A stretch of 20,966 nucleotides of DNA from SIG480 sp045595605. GTDB lineage: Bacteria; Bacillota; Clostridia; Oscillospirales; JAAYXM01. The stretch spans positions 1-20,966 of the forward strand of contig JAZOAS010000056.1 of the NCBI GenBank assembly GCA_045595605.1, in the 5' to 3' direction. The notes under the pieces are model-generated. The model was not told the origin of the DNA. It ran no database searches and saw nothing but the letters and a program-made list of their open reading frames with translations. The position numbers were made by a program, and so were the translations under genes. The stretch's first letter is position 1, and every line of letters begins with the position of its first letter. Below, one piece after another: positions 1 through 8,854 of the stretch.

Positions 1-3000
1 CTTTTCATTCATGATCATTACTGCGTTCGGACCGCCTGCACCGTAGCTTGACGGGTACTCTGCTGCGAGGTCGCGGTAGTAATAATCGTCTGTAACCTTA
101 GAAACGATGCCCGTTACGCCCTTCATCTGGTCGTAGTTGAATGCTTCAGATGTGAAGTTGAATGAAAGCTTCTCTTCTGAGCTTATCGGATCGAGCATAA
201 TGTCTCTGAGCTGGAATATCTGAGCGCCTCTGCTATCAGTTGCTGTGTTCTTTTCAGCTGATGTAGAATCACAAACGAAGGAAACGATGTATTCGCCTAC
301 TTCATCAGCCTTGACTGTACCGATAACTCTGTAATCTGATGCGCCTGTTGTGAAGTCGGAATAACCGACCTTTGAAGCTGCCGGGTATGTTGACGGAGCA
401 GCATTGTTTGAAGCGACACCGTCTTTGAAGAAGTAAACAGCCTGAACCGGAGAGTTTACTCCTGTGTTTGCTCTTACCTTAAGGAGATACTCACCCGGAG
501 CATCTACGAAGAGGCGAAGAGCAAGTCTCGGAGATGTGTTGCCATTCCAGAATGCATTACGGTTAGCTTCGTGTACCATCATTCCGTTGTAAACTGCAAG
601 AGAACCAACTGTTACCTGATGATTCTCAAGTGCCCACGGAGCTGTTGCTTCGAGGTTCATTGCCTGGAATGCTTCACCTGTTGCTGAATACTCAGCCGGA
701 ACGACATAATCCCAGTGCATTACCGGATGGTAATAAAGAATCTTGTGTGTTGTACGGATTGTCGGAGTGGAAGCGTAAGCGTCACTCTCGACGAAGTTTG
801 CCATATTGAACGCACCGAAGTGTGTCATATAGTTGATCTTATACGGATCCTTTGCTTCTACGACTGTAAAGTCAACAGTCTTTTCAAGCTCGCCTGATGT
901 AGCTGTGATTGTAACATCGCCTGCAGCCTTAGCTGTAACAACGCCGTCTGCAACTGTTGCAACATTGTCATCAGAAGACTCGAATGTAACCTTTGACGGA
1001 TCAAGCTCGTCTTCGCCGAAGATTTCGTAAACAAGCTTTACATCGAGAGCAAGCTCTTCACCTGCTACGAGGTATGTCTTGTCAGTTGAAACAGCAAGAC
1101 CTGTAACAACATCGTTATCATTCGGGACAAGCTCAATACCTGTGAGGCTGAAGTCCTGAATATCGCTCTTGCCCGAAACTGTCTTTGTAGTCGGGCTCAA
1201 TTCAGCAGAAGTTTCATCTGCAACGAATGCAACGATGTAGTCACCCGGGAAGTCAACTGTGACTCTGCCGAGAGCATGCTCGCCGCTCTTTGACAAGTCA
1301 AAGTATCTCGGGAGCTTTGAATCTTCAGGATATGTTGCAGCGCTTGTGTAGTTAACATCTTCATCATCCTTGAAGAAGTAAACTGCCGGAGCTGCGCCTG
1401 TGTTTGACTTAGAACCTGTAGCCTTGAGGATGTACTCACCCTTGTTTGCTACATTGAGGCGGAGAACAATATAGTTTGCACCGCTTGCGTATCTGTCTCT
1501 GTTGAATTCCTGATACATATAAGCGTCAGAAACAAAGAGTGAACCTGTTGTCTGACCGTTTGCAAGGAGTGCCCACGGAGCTGTTGCATCAAGATTCATA
1601 GCATCAAATGCTACGCCGTCCTTAGCGTACTCTGCCGGAACCTCATACTCCCAGCTCATTGCATCGCGGAAGTAGAGAGCATAGTTCTCAAGACGGAGTA
1701 CCGGAGCTGTTGAATACTTGTCACTTGAAAGCATGTTAGCTGTGTTGAATGCAGCCTTTGTTGTGATGTAGTTCTGTGTTGCTGCTGTCATATTGTCTTC
1801 TGACAAAACAACAACCTTAACCTTGCCGGTTCTGCCACCGAGAACAGCCTTAGCTGTGATGTAAGCAGTACCTGCTGCCTTAGCTGTAACAACACCGTTA
1901 TCAACAGTTGCAACAGTTTCATTATCTGAAGCCCATGTTACAGCTGTGTTAGCTGCGTCTGCCGGAAGGACAGTCGCTGCAAGCTCGTGTGTTTCGTTAA
2001 CGAATGTGTTGATTTCAGATACTTCAGCACCATTTTCAGTGATTACAACCTTGTCAATAGCTGCTGCATCTTCATAGCTCATCGGAATGGAGAATGTTGC
2101 ACCTTCTGAGAGGATGTATGTATCACTGTCATCGAGTGTGCTTACATTACCGAGGTTGAGGCGGATATTGTCGCCCATAGCCTCTGCACTTTCGATTACA
2201 TATGCTGCGTTACCAACATTGTTTACATCTTCCTGAACGAACATTCTGCCTTCGAGGTCTGCTACATCAACATCACCTGCAACAGCGATATCAACATAGT
2301 TCTCGAATGTGACATCCTTATTGAAGTCAACAACAGTACCTGTAACAGCAGCTGCCTTACCTGTCATAGCGCCGATCTTTGAACCGTCGTTGACATAAGA
2401 GTAAAGCTGTGCGCCAGTCTTATCTACTGAGTAAACGCCAACGAAGCCCTGGAACGGGAAGCTTACTGCGCCGTCAGTAACTGTGATGTCAGCCTTGTTT
2501 TCTGAGTAGATGATATAGTCGATTCTGTCTTCAACAAACTCAACCTTAACTACCTTTGCACCCTCTACAGCGATTTCGCTGATGTTTGCAATGTAGCGTG
2601 TGTCGTTTGCGTACGGCTCGTAAACCGCTGTGAAGAGAGACTCTGAAGCGTTGCGACGAACGACGAAGCGCTCGAGCAAGCCAAGCTTCTCGTTTGTAGC
2701 AATTCTCTGCGGTGTTGTTGTTACGAGAGAAACCTCGTCAACATCGTTGAGCATTGTTACGCGGAGGTTAACATCAAGGTCCTTATTCTGTGAATAGCCC
2801 TTGAAGTCTGTAATCTGATAATCGAGGTAGAAGTTGTTTTCGGAAGGAGTTGCTGTCTGAGCGTCTTCCATCCATGTGTTGTAAGCAGCGATTGCGCTGT
2901 CTTCATCGTAAACATCTCTTACCGCGCCAAACTCGAGGTTTGATTCCGGACGGTCGTTGGAGTTCGGTGTGAAGCCGTAGAGGTGGTCTGAACCGCCCTT

Positions 3001-5340
3001 TACATTGAAGAAGTCAACACCGTAGGAAACTTCGTCGTCGAAGTTAACCATAACGACTGTTCTGCGGAACTCGTCAGCAGCAGCATAAGCATGCGGTGTG
3101 CGAGCATCGATAACCTGAACCTTGTCGCTTGTAGCGTCATAGTGGATCGGCTCCTGCGGAGTGCCGTCTGCACCGGAATTAAATCCAGCACCGTGGTTTG
3201 CATTATCGATTATAACTGTGTTATGACCGAATGCAGTAGATGCCCACTCATGTGAGTGCGGGTCGCCTGCAACCGGAGTTTCCGGATAACCAAGGTCAGT
3301 TGTAAGACCCATGCCGTATGCTTCGATCAAGAGATCGAGGTAGTCAGCGTGGTTGTGCTTATAGTGGCCTGAGAAGTTGAGCATATAAGCGCCCTGTGTA
3401 TCCTTTATACCGTTGAGGTTCTTCTTGTCAAGCAATGTACCTGAACGGAGAACTGCATAACCGTAGCCTGTCTGGATTGTGCTCTTATCTGATTCATACT
3501 CGCCGTATGCATCGATATATTCACAAACATCATCATAGAGGCTGTCGGGGTTAGCTGCCCAGATGTCGTAGTGAGAGCTTGTTCCGATTCTCTCGTAGAG
3601 CTGCTGAGCAATCTTAGCAACCTCTGCGTCGATGCCGGGAACATTGCTGTCCTTCAAGACCTGGAAAGCTGTCAAGAGGTCTTCTGTATCCGGCCACTGT
3701 GTGTAAGAAGCAGCGGTACCTGAGTCAGCAAGACCCGGAACACCCTTATGGCCCATATAAAGCGGGCGGAAGGAGTTAATCAAAGCAACATACTTCGGGT
3801 GTGAGAGGATTGACTCATTATCGCCAATCGCGCCGTCGTTCTGAGCGTAACGCTCAAGAGTTACGGCACCGCTGAGAAGGCTTGAGATACCCATGTTGTT
3901 GTATGACGGGGACTCAAGGTTCTGACCGTCACGGTAGAGACCGTCGATGAGCATTGAGTTGATGTCGCCGCCTGTGTTGTAGGTATCACCATTTTCAAAG
4001 TTAGCCTGTACTTCTGAATCTGCATAAAGCCAATTGATCATCTCCGGTGTCATTTCCGGATCGTCAAGAGCTACAGCTGCAGACAAAACAGCCTGCTGAT
4101 GAAGACCGAAGTTACCAAAGATCTGTGCTTTCTGTGCAGCATCGAAGATTTCGAGCAAGATGCCCTCTTCGATGTTAGCACGGATAGCATCGCCTGAAGA
4201 CTTGTCGCCAGCTATACCGTAGTATGCAGCCTTGTCTTCAAGGAATTCGATAACCTCAGGCTCGTCGAATGCGGGCTTGAGTTTATCGTAAGCCTGTGCA
4301 AGAGTTTCAGCAACGAAGCACTCCCAGATACGGCCAACTGCCTTACCTGCGTTCGGGCCACCGTTGTTGTTCGGATATCTTACATACTCTGTAACATTAA
4401 GCGCATAGTCCGGGTAGTTGTCAGCAAAACGGTCAAGGATTATAGCACCAAGGATACCGTATCTTGCATCGCCCGTGTACATGTATGCGTTACCAAGAGT
4501 GCTAACAACTGAAACGAGGTTGTTAGTACCGCTCTGGAAGTTAGCAAAGTGGTTGTAAAGAGCTATGTACGGAACGACTCTTCCGATGATGTCGTTGCCA
4601 ACAGGCGGCTCGCCGTCTGTTACATAACCCCAGCCGTCGTCAACGCCCCAACGAGCGTCGCCCTTGTCAGCGTGAAGGTCGTTGTGAAGGAAACCGCCCT
4701 CTACGCCGTAACCGTAGTATGCGTACCAATCAGCAGTGTACTCTGCTCCCGGAGCTTCCATATTTGCAGCTTCCATGGGAAGGAGTTCCTGCTCGATGAG
4801 CATTTCACGGTGAGCTTCAAGAGCAAGGAGTCTGTCAAACTTACCCTCAGGTGAGTTCTTCATACCGAGTTCATAGAACTTACCAAAGTCGTTTGACGGG
4901 AAGCTCTCGCCGCAAGCGGGACATGTGATCTTCCACGGATTGTTGACAGGGTCCACTCTCCACGGATAGTTTGATCCTATCGGGTAGAGGTCTTCTTCGC
5001 ATCCGCGGCAGATATATCTGTCCGGATCAAAGAGAGAAGTTCCCGGTGTCGCGCCTTCCATACCGAGATGGTATGCGCGGGGGATACCCTGGCTTGTTAC
5101 ATGAGTCCAGAAGAAGTCTGCACCTTTTGCAAGGTACGCCTCTGCTGCATTTACAGCAGAATTTTTCTGAGACTCAGCCCATGAGAACTCTTCTATATTC
5201 TGACGAGCGTTTTCGATCATCTCATCAGTATAGATTGTTCTCACTGCCTTGCTGTTTACATCTGTTGCAGCGGCAAAATTAGCCGGCAAGAACGAGATGC
5301 ACATTACAACAGCGAGAAGTAGTGCGATGTGTCTTTTCAT
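1..5340 (-). CDS. Giant secreted heparinase II/III-family polysaccharide lyase, C-terminus missing at window edge
   Basis: Reading leftward from ATG at 5340 there is no stop for 1780 codons, so the 3' end lies outside the window. A strong GGAGGAG ribosome site precedes the ATG. Residues 1-25 form a Sec signal peptide (MKRH start, hydrophobic core, NFAAA before T26). CxxC pairs near residues 111-114 and 140-143 make a zinc-knuckle-like insert; I recall the CPACGESFPSNDFG type of motif from heparinase II/III proteins. Residues about 160-600 look like the all-helical toroid. The HNHAD motif near 666, a following D-x-GYPETP and HNTVIID mark the heparinase II/III beta domain. After this come a Big_2 Ig-like domain (about 1095-1180), a repeated module (about 1190-1410), a second Big_2 (about 1411-1494) and a second copy of the module (about 1500-1717). 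The family cleaves uronic-acid polysaccharides by beta-elimination outside the cell; the substrate here is unknown. It appears monocistronic within the window. Confidence 0.85.
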   Translation of the reverse strand, partial: MKRHIALLLAVVMCISFLPANFAAATDVNSKAVRTIYTDEMIENARQNIEEFSWAESQKNSAVNAAEAYLAKGADFFWTHVTSQGIPRAYHLGMEGATPGTSLFDPDRYICRGCEEDLYPIGSNYPWRVDPVNNPWKITCPACGESFPSNDFGKFYELGMKNSPEGKFDRLLALEAHREMLIEQELLPMEAANMEAPGAEYTADWYAYYGYGVEGGFLHNDLHADKGDARWGVDDGWGYVTDGEPPVGNDIIGRVVPYIALYNHFANFQSGTNNLVSVVSTLGNAYMYTGDARYGILGAIILDRFADNYPDYALNVTEYVRYPNNNGGPNAGKAVGRIWECFVAETLAQAYDKLKPAFDEPEVIEFLEDKAAYYGIAGDKSSGDAIRANIEEGILLEIFDAAQKAQIFGNFGLHQQAVLSAAVALDDPEMTPEMINWLYADSEVQANFENGDTYNTGGDINSMLIDGLYRDGQNLESPSYNNMGISSLLSGAVTLERYAQNDGAIGDNESILSHPKYVALINSFRPLYMGHKGVPGLADSGTAASYTQWPDTEDLLTAFQVLKDSNVPGIDAEVAKIAQQLYERIGTSSHYDIWAANPDSLYDDVCEYIDAYGEYESDKSTIQTGYGYAVLRSGTLLDKKNLNGIKDTQGAYMLNFSGHYKHNHADYLDLLIEAYGMGLTTDLGYPETPVAGDPHSHEWASTAFGHNTVIIDNANHGAGFNSGADGTPQEPIHYDATSDKVQVIDARTPHAYAAADEFRRTVVMVNFDDEVSYGVDFFNVKGGSDHLYGFTPNSNDRPESNLEFGAVRDVYDEDSAIAAYNTWMEDAQTATPSENNFYLDYQITDFKGYSQNKDLDVNLRVTMLNDVDEVSLVTTTPQRIATNEKLGLLERFVVRRNASESLFTAVYEPYANDTRYIANISEIAVEGAKVVKVEFVEDRIDYIIYSENKADITVTDGAVSFPFQGFVGVYSVDKTGAQLYSYVNDGSKIGAMTGKAAAVTGTVVDFNKDVTFENYVDIAVAGDVDVADLEGRMFVQEDVNNVGNAAYVIESAEAMGDNIRLNLGNVSTLDDSDTYILSEGATFSIPMSYEDAAAIDKVVITENGAEVSEINTFVNETHELAATVLPADAANTAVTWASDNETVATVDNGVVTAKAAGTAYITAKAVLGGRTGKVKVVVLSEDNMTAATQNYITTKAAFNTANMLSSDKYSTAPVLRLENYALYFRDAMSWEYEVPAEYAKDGVAFDAMNLDATAPWALLANGQTTGSLFVSDAYMYQEFNRDRYASGANYIVLRLNVANKGEYILKATGSKSNTGAAPAVYFFKDDEDVNYTSAATYPEDSKLPRYFDLSKSGEHALGRVTVDFPGDYIVAFVADETSAELSPTTKTVSGKSDIQDFSLTGIELVPNDNDVVTGLAVSTDKTYLVAGEELALDVKLVYEIFGEDELDPSKVTFESSDDNVATVADGVVTAKAAGDVTITATSGELEKTVDFTVVEAKDPYKINYMTHFGAFNMANFVESDAYASTPTIRTTHKILYYHPVMHWDYVVPAEYSATGEAFQAMNLEATAPWALENHQVTVGSLAVYNGMMVHEANRNAFWNGNTSPRLALRLFVDAPGEYLLKVRANTGVNSPVQAVYFFKDGVASNNAAPSTYPAASKVGYSDFTTGASDYRVIGTVKADEVGEYIVSFVCDSTSAEKNTATDSRGAQIFQLRDIMLDPISSEEKLSFNFTSEAFNYDQMKGVTGIVSKVTDDYYYRDLAAEYPSSYGAGGPNAVMIMNEK
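190..849 (-). repeat. Lyase module copy 2 (about 215 residues)
   Basis: This is the second copy of the module described at 1113-1778. It diverged at the DNA level but keeps motif order and spacing, which points to an old intragenic duplication. The preceding Big_2 domains share an identical GVVTAKAAG string in both copies. After this copy the protein continues for at least 60 residues with FNYDQM and YYYRDLAAEYPSSYGAGG, perhaps the start of another domain. Confidence 0.7.
1113..1778 (-). repeat. Lyase module copy 1 (about 220 residues)
   Basis: This part of the lyase gene encodes a module starting FNTANMLSSD and containing VPAEYAKDGVAFDAMNLDA, TAPWALLANGQ, a YFFKDD segment, YIVAFVADETSAE and a closing LTGIELVP. 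The second copy, at about 190-849, follows the same order with FNMANFVESD, VPAEYSATGEAFQAMNLEA, TAPWALENHQ, YFFKDG and YIVSFVCDSTSAE. Each copy follows a Big_2 domain, so the unit Big_2 plus module is duplicated. It resembles a beta-sandwich carbohydrate-binding domain, but I cannot assign a family. Confidence 0.75.
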
Positions 5341-5411
5341 GTTTCTCCTCCTTATTAATATAAAATAATTCCTCGTTTTTCATCAGGTTTATTTTCCGAA
5401 GACGCAAACAT

Positions 5412-5452
5412 AGCTCTTTTGCTTCCCCTTCTCAAAAAGAAGCATAAGAGCT
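5412..5452 (-). promoter_or_regulatory. Long hairpin in the lyase 5' leader
   Basis: Arms 5412-5425 and 5439-5452 pair over 14 positions with one mismatch around a 13-base loop. The hairpin ends about 70 bases upstream of the lyase start codon. No T-run follows it in the direction of lyase transcription, so it is not an ordinary terminator there. It may stabilise or regulate the message. I matched it to no known riboswitch. Confidence 0.5.
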
Positions 5453-5511
5453 CTGATTTTTCGCCTACAGATTGACCTCATGTAAACTCGATGAAATATT
5501 CTTGTAACATT

Positions 5512-5540
5512 ATGATAACAAATATTTTTTTGTTTGTCTT
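5512..5540 (-). promoter_or_regulatory. Possible promoter of the lyase gene
   Basis: On the minus strand AAGACA (5535-5540) is followed after 17 bases by TATCAT (5512-5517). That would give a leader of about 165 bases containing the 5412-5452 hairpin. The match to consensus is only moderate and the region is very AT-rich. Confidence 0.35.
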
Positions 5541-5653
5541 GTAGAATCTGCTCACTTTTGATGATTTCTTAAAGAATTTTTAAAAAATTGTGGTTTGATT
5601 TTCCTTAAAACACAATATATAGAAGCGGCATTTTTGACCCTGTTTTTGCACTT

Positions 5654-5682
5654 AAAAAGGGTCGCTAAAAGCGACCCTTTTT
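5654..5682 (-). terminator. Bidirectional intrinsic terminator after yfbR
   Basis: Twelve perfect base pairs (5654-5665 with 5671-5682) enclose a five-base loop. Runs of A on one side and T on the other make it usable from both strands. It touches the yfbR stop codon and ends the five-gene minus-strand operon. The rest of 5341-5653 holds only the lyase leader and AT-rich sequence; I see no gene there. Confidence 0.9.
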
Positions 5683-6251
5683 TAAAGTTCATCTACCGTC
5701 ATATTGAACGCTTCCATGTAATTTTCCATAAAGTATTCCACTTCAGGAAGGTTCATCTTAGAAAGCGAATCGAGCGTCTGGCGTTCAGCCTTTGCGAAGT
5801 CGCGGTTGCCCGCGCCTATCTCTTCGCGGCATTTTATGTATGCATCAAGCTTGTCCGCCGCTTTTATTATTTTCGAGATTCTCTCGTCAGCCTCGCAAGC
5901 CGAGGACTCAACACCTGAGCGAATCTTTTCGTCAAGCGTCATGATAAGCTTCTCTGTTGCTTCGCGCTCTATCTTCTTGTACGCTGTCTTTATGTCAGCG
6001 CCGTAGTACTTTATCGGTGTCGGCAAGTCTCCTGTCAGGATTTCCGGCATATCGTGATAAAGAGCCGCGGTCGCGGCGCGTTCGGGGTTTATGTCATTTC
6101 CGAACACATCGCGCGAAATAACGGCAAGCGCGTGAGCGAGCACCGAAACATGAAACGAGTGCTCCGCGAGGTTTTCAACCCGCGTGTTTCGCATAAGCGA
6201 CCAGCGCGAGATATACTTCATTCTGTAAATGAATGCAAAAAACTTATTCAT
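5682..6251 (-). CDS. yfbR: YfbR-type HD-domain 5'-deoxynucleotidase
   Basis: This 189-residue protein aligns by eye with E. coli YfbR along its whole length (RMKYISRWSLMRNTRVENL, LAEHS, YHDMPEILTGDLPTPIKYY). YfbR removes the 5' phosphate from deoxyribonucleoside monophosphates in the cytoplasm. The metal ligands of the HD fold are present as H31, H66-D67 and D133, and R16-W17 correspond to the residues that select deoxyribose. It is last in the nfnAB operon, 12 bases behind the ECF gene, with GGGAGAG as ribosome site, and is followed directly by a terminator. Related HD proteins with other nucleotide substrates cannot be excluded. Confidence 0.85.
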   Translation of the reverse strand: MNKFFAFIYRMKYISRWSLMRNTRVENLAEHSFHVSVLAHALAVISRDVFGNDINPERAATAALYHDMPEILTGDLPTPIKYYGADIKTAYKKIEREATEKLIMTLDEKIRSGVESSACEADERISKIIKAADKLDAYIKCREEIGAGNRDFAKAERQTLDSLSKMNLPEVEYFMENYMEAFNMTVDEL

Positions 6252-6263
6252 ATTCTCTCCCGC

Positions 6264-6896
6264 TTACTTTATGAAGCTTTTGTCTCTTGCAACGGCAATT
6301 GCCTTTCCGACAGCCGTACAGATTATAACCGCCGCAACCGCTTCGATAACTCCGTTGAAGCCTACGATACCAAGAATCATCTTAAGAAGAGCACCGTAGG
6401 TTGAAACGCCGTATGCAGAAGCCATACTGTCGAATGCAAAGAGATAAAGACCGCCAAGGTAGAATACCGTATTTGTCATTGAACCGACAAACGCCGCAAC
6501 GCCCATTGCGCCTATCTTTGTTTTGTCAAATTTCGCAATTCCCTTGTATGTAAGAGCCGAGAACACACCGCAGAGGATACGCGGAAGGAATATTATCATT
6601 ATAATAAGGAAGAGATTATATATTCCAAAACCTCCTGTGCTCTTTCCGAGCATGAGCTGTGCCGTTACATCAACCGGACTTGTAAAGCAACGGATAAGGC
6701 TTGTGAGCCCGAACACACCGCCAAGAAGCGCGCCACCCTTTGTTCCAAGCGAGTAGGAGCCGATGATAACAGGCATGTGAGTTGTAGTAATTGATACTAC
6801 AAGCGGAATGAAGCCGAGCGGGGTAAGCCCGAGCACCGCGGTTATCGCAATAAAGAGCGCGTATAACACCAATTCGTAAGTTTTGTTCTTATTCAT
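6264..6896 (-). CDS. ECF transporter S component (substrate-binding membrane subunit)
   Basis: This is a hydrophobic protein of about 210 residues with six likely membrane helices. It has the layout of small S components: a short charged N-terminus, ALFIAITAVLG, PLVVSITTTHMPVIIGS, then GALLGGVFGLTSL. Such subunits capture a vitamin or similar nutrient and dock on the shared EcfAA'T module, which is not encoded in this window. The pattern resembles the PanT/HmpT-like group (pantothenate or other B vitamins), but the substrate cannot be read from sequence. I prefer the second ATG (6896): AGGAG lies 7 bases before it and only 1 base before the first ATG (6902). It sits between the UPF0340 and yfbR genes in one operon. 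Confidence 0.75.
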   Translation of the reverse strand: MNKNKTYELVLYALFIAITAVLGLTPLGFIPLVVSITTTHMPVIIGSYSLGTKGGALLGGVFGLTSLIRCFTSPVDVTAQLMLGKSTGGFGIYNLFLIIMIIFLPRILCGVFSALTYKGIAKFDKTKIGAMGVAAFVGSMTNTVFYLGGLYLFAFDSMASAYGVSTYGALLKMILGIVGFNGVIEAVAAVIICTAVGKAIAVARDKSFIK

Positions 6897-6908
6897 ACTC
6901 ATTCTCCT

Positions 6909-7454
6909 TTATTTAAGCTCATCGTCATAATGAGCGCGCTCGCCACCAATGAATTTTGCACGGCTTCGCGCGCAGACGAGATGAGCGTCTCCTATCGACT
7001 TTACAGAAAGCCTGCACGGCACAACTACCGGGCGGACATGCATACCGATGAGAGTATCGCCGATGTCCATTCCCGCATCCGCAAGAAAGCTCTCAACTGC
7101 AACGGGGTCGCGCATAGCCTTATAAGCCGCGGTCGCAAAGGACCCGCCCGCCTTCGGCTGAGGAACAGCGTTGCAGACATAAGCGCCGCGGGACGCCTCG
7201 CGCTCCATAATGAGCGCGCGGTTTAAATGCTCACAGCACTGCGCCGCAATGTATATTCCCTTTTCCGAGAAAACCTCATAAAGAGAAGCGTAAATCACCT
7301 CTCCAAGCTCTGCTACGCTTGATGTTCCGATTTTCTCGCCCATTACTTCACTTGTCGAACAGCCAACGGCTACAATATCACCTTTTTTAAGCTTTGCCGC
7401 AACGATAAGCTCACTTGCCGCCGCCTTAAGGCTTTCTTTTACATTTTCATACAT
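6909..7454 (-). CDS. UPF0340 / DUF436 family protein (YwlG-like)
   Basis: A cytoplasmic protein of about 181 residues with the recognisable family core: GDIVAVGCSTSEVMGEKIG, then GIYIAAQCCEHLNRALIME and later IGDTLIGMHVRPVVVP. This is the TIGR01440/YwlG family, widespread in Bacillota and without an agreed function. Conserved C-S-T-S and Q-C-C-E-H clusters suggest a catalytic or binding site. An in-frame TTG at 7460 is an alternative start, only 4 bases from GGAG; the ATG at 7454 lies 10 bases away and is preferred. The gene lies about 20 bases behind nfnB, so it is almost surely co-transcribed with it. Confidence 0.8.
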   Translation of the reverse strand: MYENVKESLKAAASELIVAAKLKKGDIVAVGCSTSEVMGEKIGTSSVAELGEVIYASLYEVFSEKGIYIAAQCCEHLNRALIMEREASRGAYVCNAVPQPKAGGSFATAAYKAMRDPVAVESFLADAGMDIGDTLIGMHVRPVVVPCRLSVKSIGDAHLVCARSRAKFIGGERAHYDDELK

Positions 7455-7473
7455 TTTCAAACTACTCCGTTTC

Positions 7474-8853
7474 TTATTTACCCATTATTGCGCGGTCGAT
7501 TTCTTCCGCCGCAGTCTTTCCTGCGCCCATAGCGAGGATAACAGTCGCAGCGCCTGTGACAGCGTCACCGCCTGCCCAGACCATGTCGCGACTTGTCTTA
7601 CCAACTTCATCCGCAACGATACCGCCCCAGCGCTGAGTATCGAGACCGTCTGTTGAGGACGCGATAAGCGGGTTGGGCGATGTTCCGATTGCCATAATTA
7701 CGCAGTCGCATTCCATATCAAACTCGCTACCCTCGATTACGACGGGGCGAGCTCTTCCTGACTCGTCAGGCTCTGAAAGCTCCATGCGCTGGCAGGTGAT
7801 AGACGAAACTCTGCCGTCTGTGCCGTTGATTTCAATCGGAGAGGTAAGGAACTCAAACTTGATTCCCTCTTCAAGCGCGTGCTCGACCTCTTCCTTTCGT
7901 GCCGGAAGCTCCTTCTCTGTACGGCGGTAAACAAGAGTTACCTCAGAGCCGATTCTTCTTGCGCTGCGTGCCGCATCCATCGCAACATTACCGCCGCCGA
8001 CGACGACTGTATGCTTGCCGTGGAAAATCGGGGTGCGCGAATCTTCCTTATAAGCTTCCATAAGATTGATTCTTGTTAAGAACTCGTTTGCGGAATATAC
8101 GCAGTTTAAGTTCTCGCCCGGGATATTCATAAACTTCGGAAGACCCGCGCCTGAGCCGATGAATACTGCCTCGTAGCCTTCTTCGAAGAGCTCGTCGATA
8201 AGGAAGGTCTTTCCGATAATCATATTTGTCTTTATCTCAACGCCAAGAGCCTTGAGAGTTTCGATTTCGTTCTTTACAACCTTGTTCGGGAGACGGAATT
8301 CCGGAATTCCGTAGCTGAGAACACCGCCCGCTACATGGAGAGCCTCAAAAACGGTTACCTCGTATCCGCGGGAGGCAAGGCTTCCTGCACATGCAAGACC
8401 TGACGGGCCTGCACCGACAATCGCGACACGGTGACCGTTGCTCTCGGGCTTTGCGGGTTTTTCCGTGTTGTTCTGCATATGGTAGTCGGCAACGAAGCGC
8501 TCAAGGCGACCTATCGCAACCGGCTCACCCTTTATTCCGCGGACGCACTTTGACTCGCACTGTGTCTCCTGCGGGCACACTCTTCCGCAAACTGCGGGAA
8601 GAGAGTTTGTTTCTGTGATTACTTTATAAGCTCCCTCAAAGTCGCCCTCTGCTACATGGGCAATAAATTCGGGAATCTTTACATTAACCGGGCAACCTCC
8701 GACACACGGACGGTTTTTGCACTGAAGGCAACGCTTTGCCTCATCAATAGCCTGCTCTGCGGTATAGCCGAGAGCAACCTCGTCAAAATTGGTACGGCGG
8801 ACATCAGGGCTCTGCTGCGGCATTTCGTTTTTCTTAAGAGACATATTTGCCAT
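7474..8853 (-). CDS. nfnB: NfnB: large subunit of electron-bifurcating NADH-dependent reduced ferredoxin:NADP+ oxidoreductase
   Basis: This 459-residue flavoprotein belongs to the glutamate synthase small subunit/GltD-like family. Two [4Fe-4S] motifs are seen in the N-terminus (C42, C45, C50, C54 and C89, C93, C99, C103). An FAD Rossmann motif GAGPSG follows at 146-151 and a second nucleotide site GGGNVA at 285-290 for NADPH. Annotation pipelines often call it NADPH-dependent glutamate synthase GltA, but no large glutamate synthase subunit is nearby and the partner immediately upstream is an NfnA homologue. The complex couples reduced ferredoxin and NADH oxidation to NADPH formation. The GGAGGT ribosome site lies inside the end of nfnA, so the two are translationally close. 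Confidence 0.85.
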   Translation of the reverse strand: MANMSLKKNEMPQQSPDVRRTNFDEVALGYTAEQAIDEAKRCLQCKNRPCVGGCPVNVKIPEFIAHVAEGDFEGAYKVITETNSLPAVCGRVCPQETQCESKCVRGIKGEPVAIGRLERFVADYHMQNNTEKPAKPESNGHRVAIVGAGPSGLACAGSLASRGYEVTVFEALHVAGGVLSYGIPEFRLPNKVVKNEIETLKALGVEIKTNMIIGKTFLIDELFEEGYEAVFIGSGAGLPKFMNIPGENLNCVYSANEFLTRINLMEAYKEDSRTPIFHGKHTVVVGGGNVAMDAARSARRIGSEVTLVYRRTEKELPARKEEVEHALEEGIKFEFLTSPIEINGTDGRVSSITCQRMELSEPDESGRARPVVIEGSEFDMECDCVIMAIGTSPNPLIASSTDGLDTQRWGGIVADEVGKTSRDMVWAGGDAVTGAATVILAMGAGKTAAEEIDRAIMGK

Positions 8854-8854
8854 C

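Noticed and set aside
5340..5510. Cyclic di-GMP or other known riboswitch in the lyase leader
   Set aside because: I looked for GEMM-like and other conserved cores and found none; only a long hairpin can be supported.
7474..8853. True glutamate synthase small subunit
   Set aside because: No large glutamate synthase subunit is present and the adjoining nfnA with Asp plus three Cys ligands points to NfnAB.
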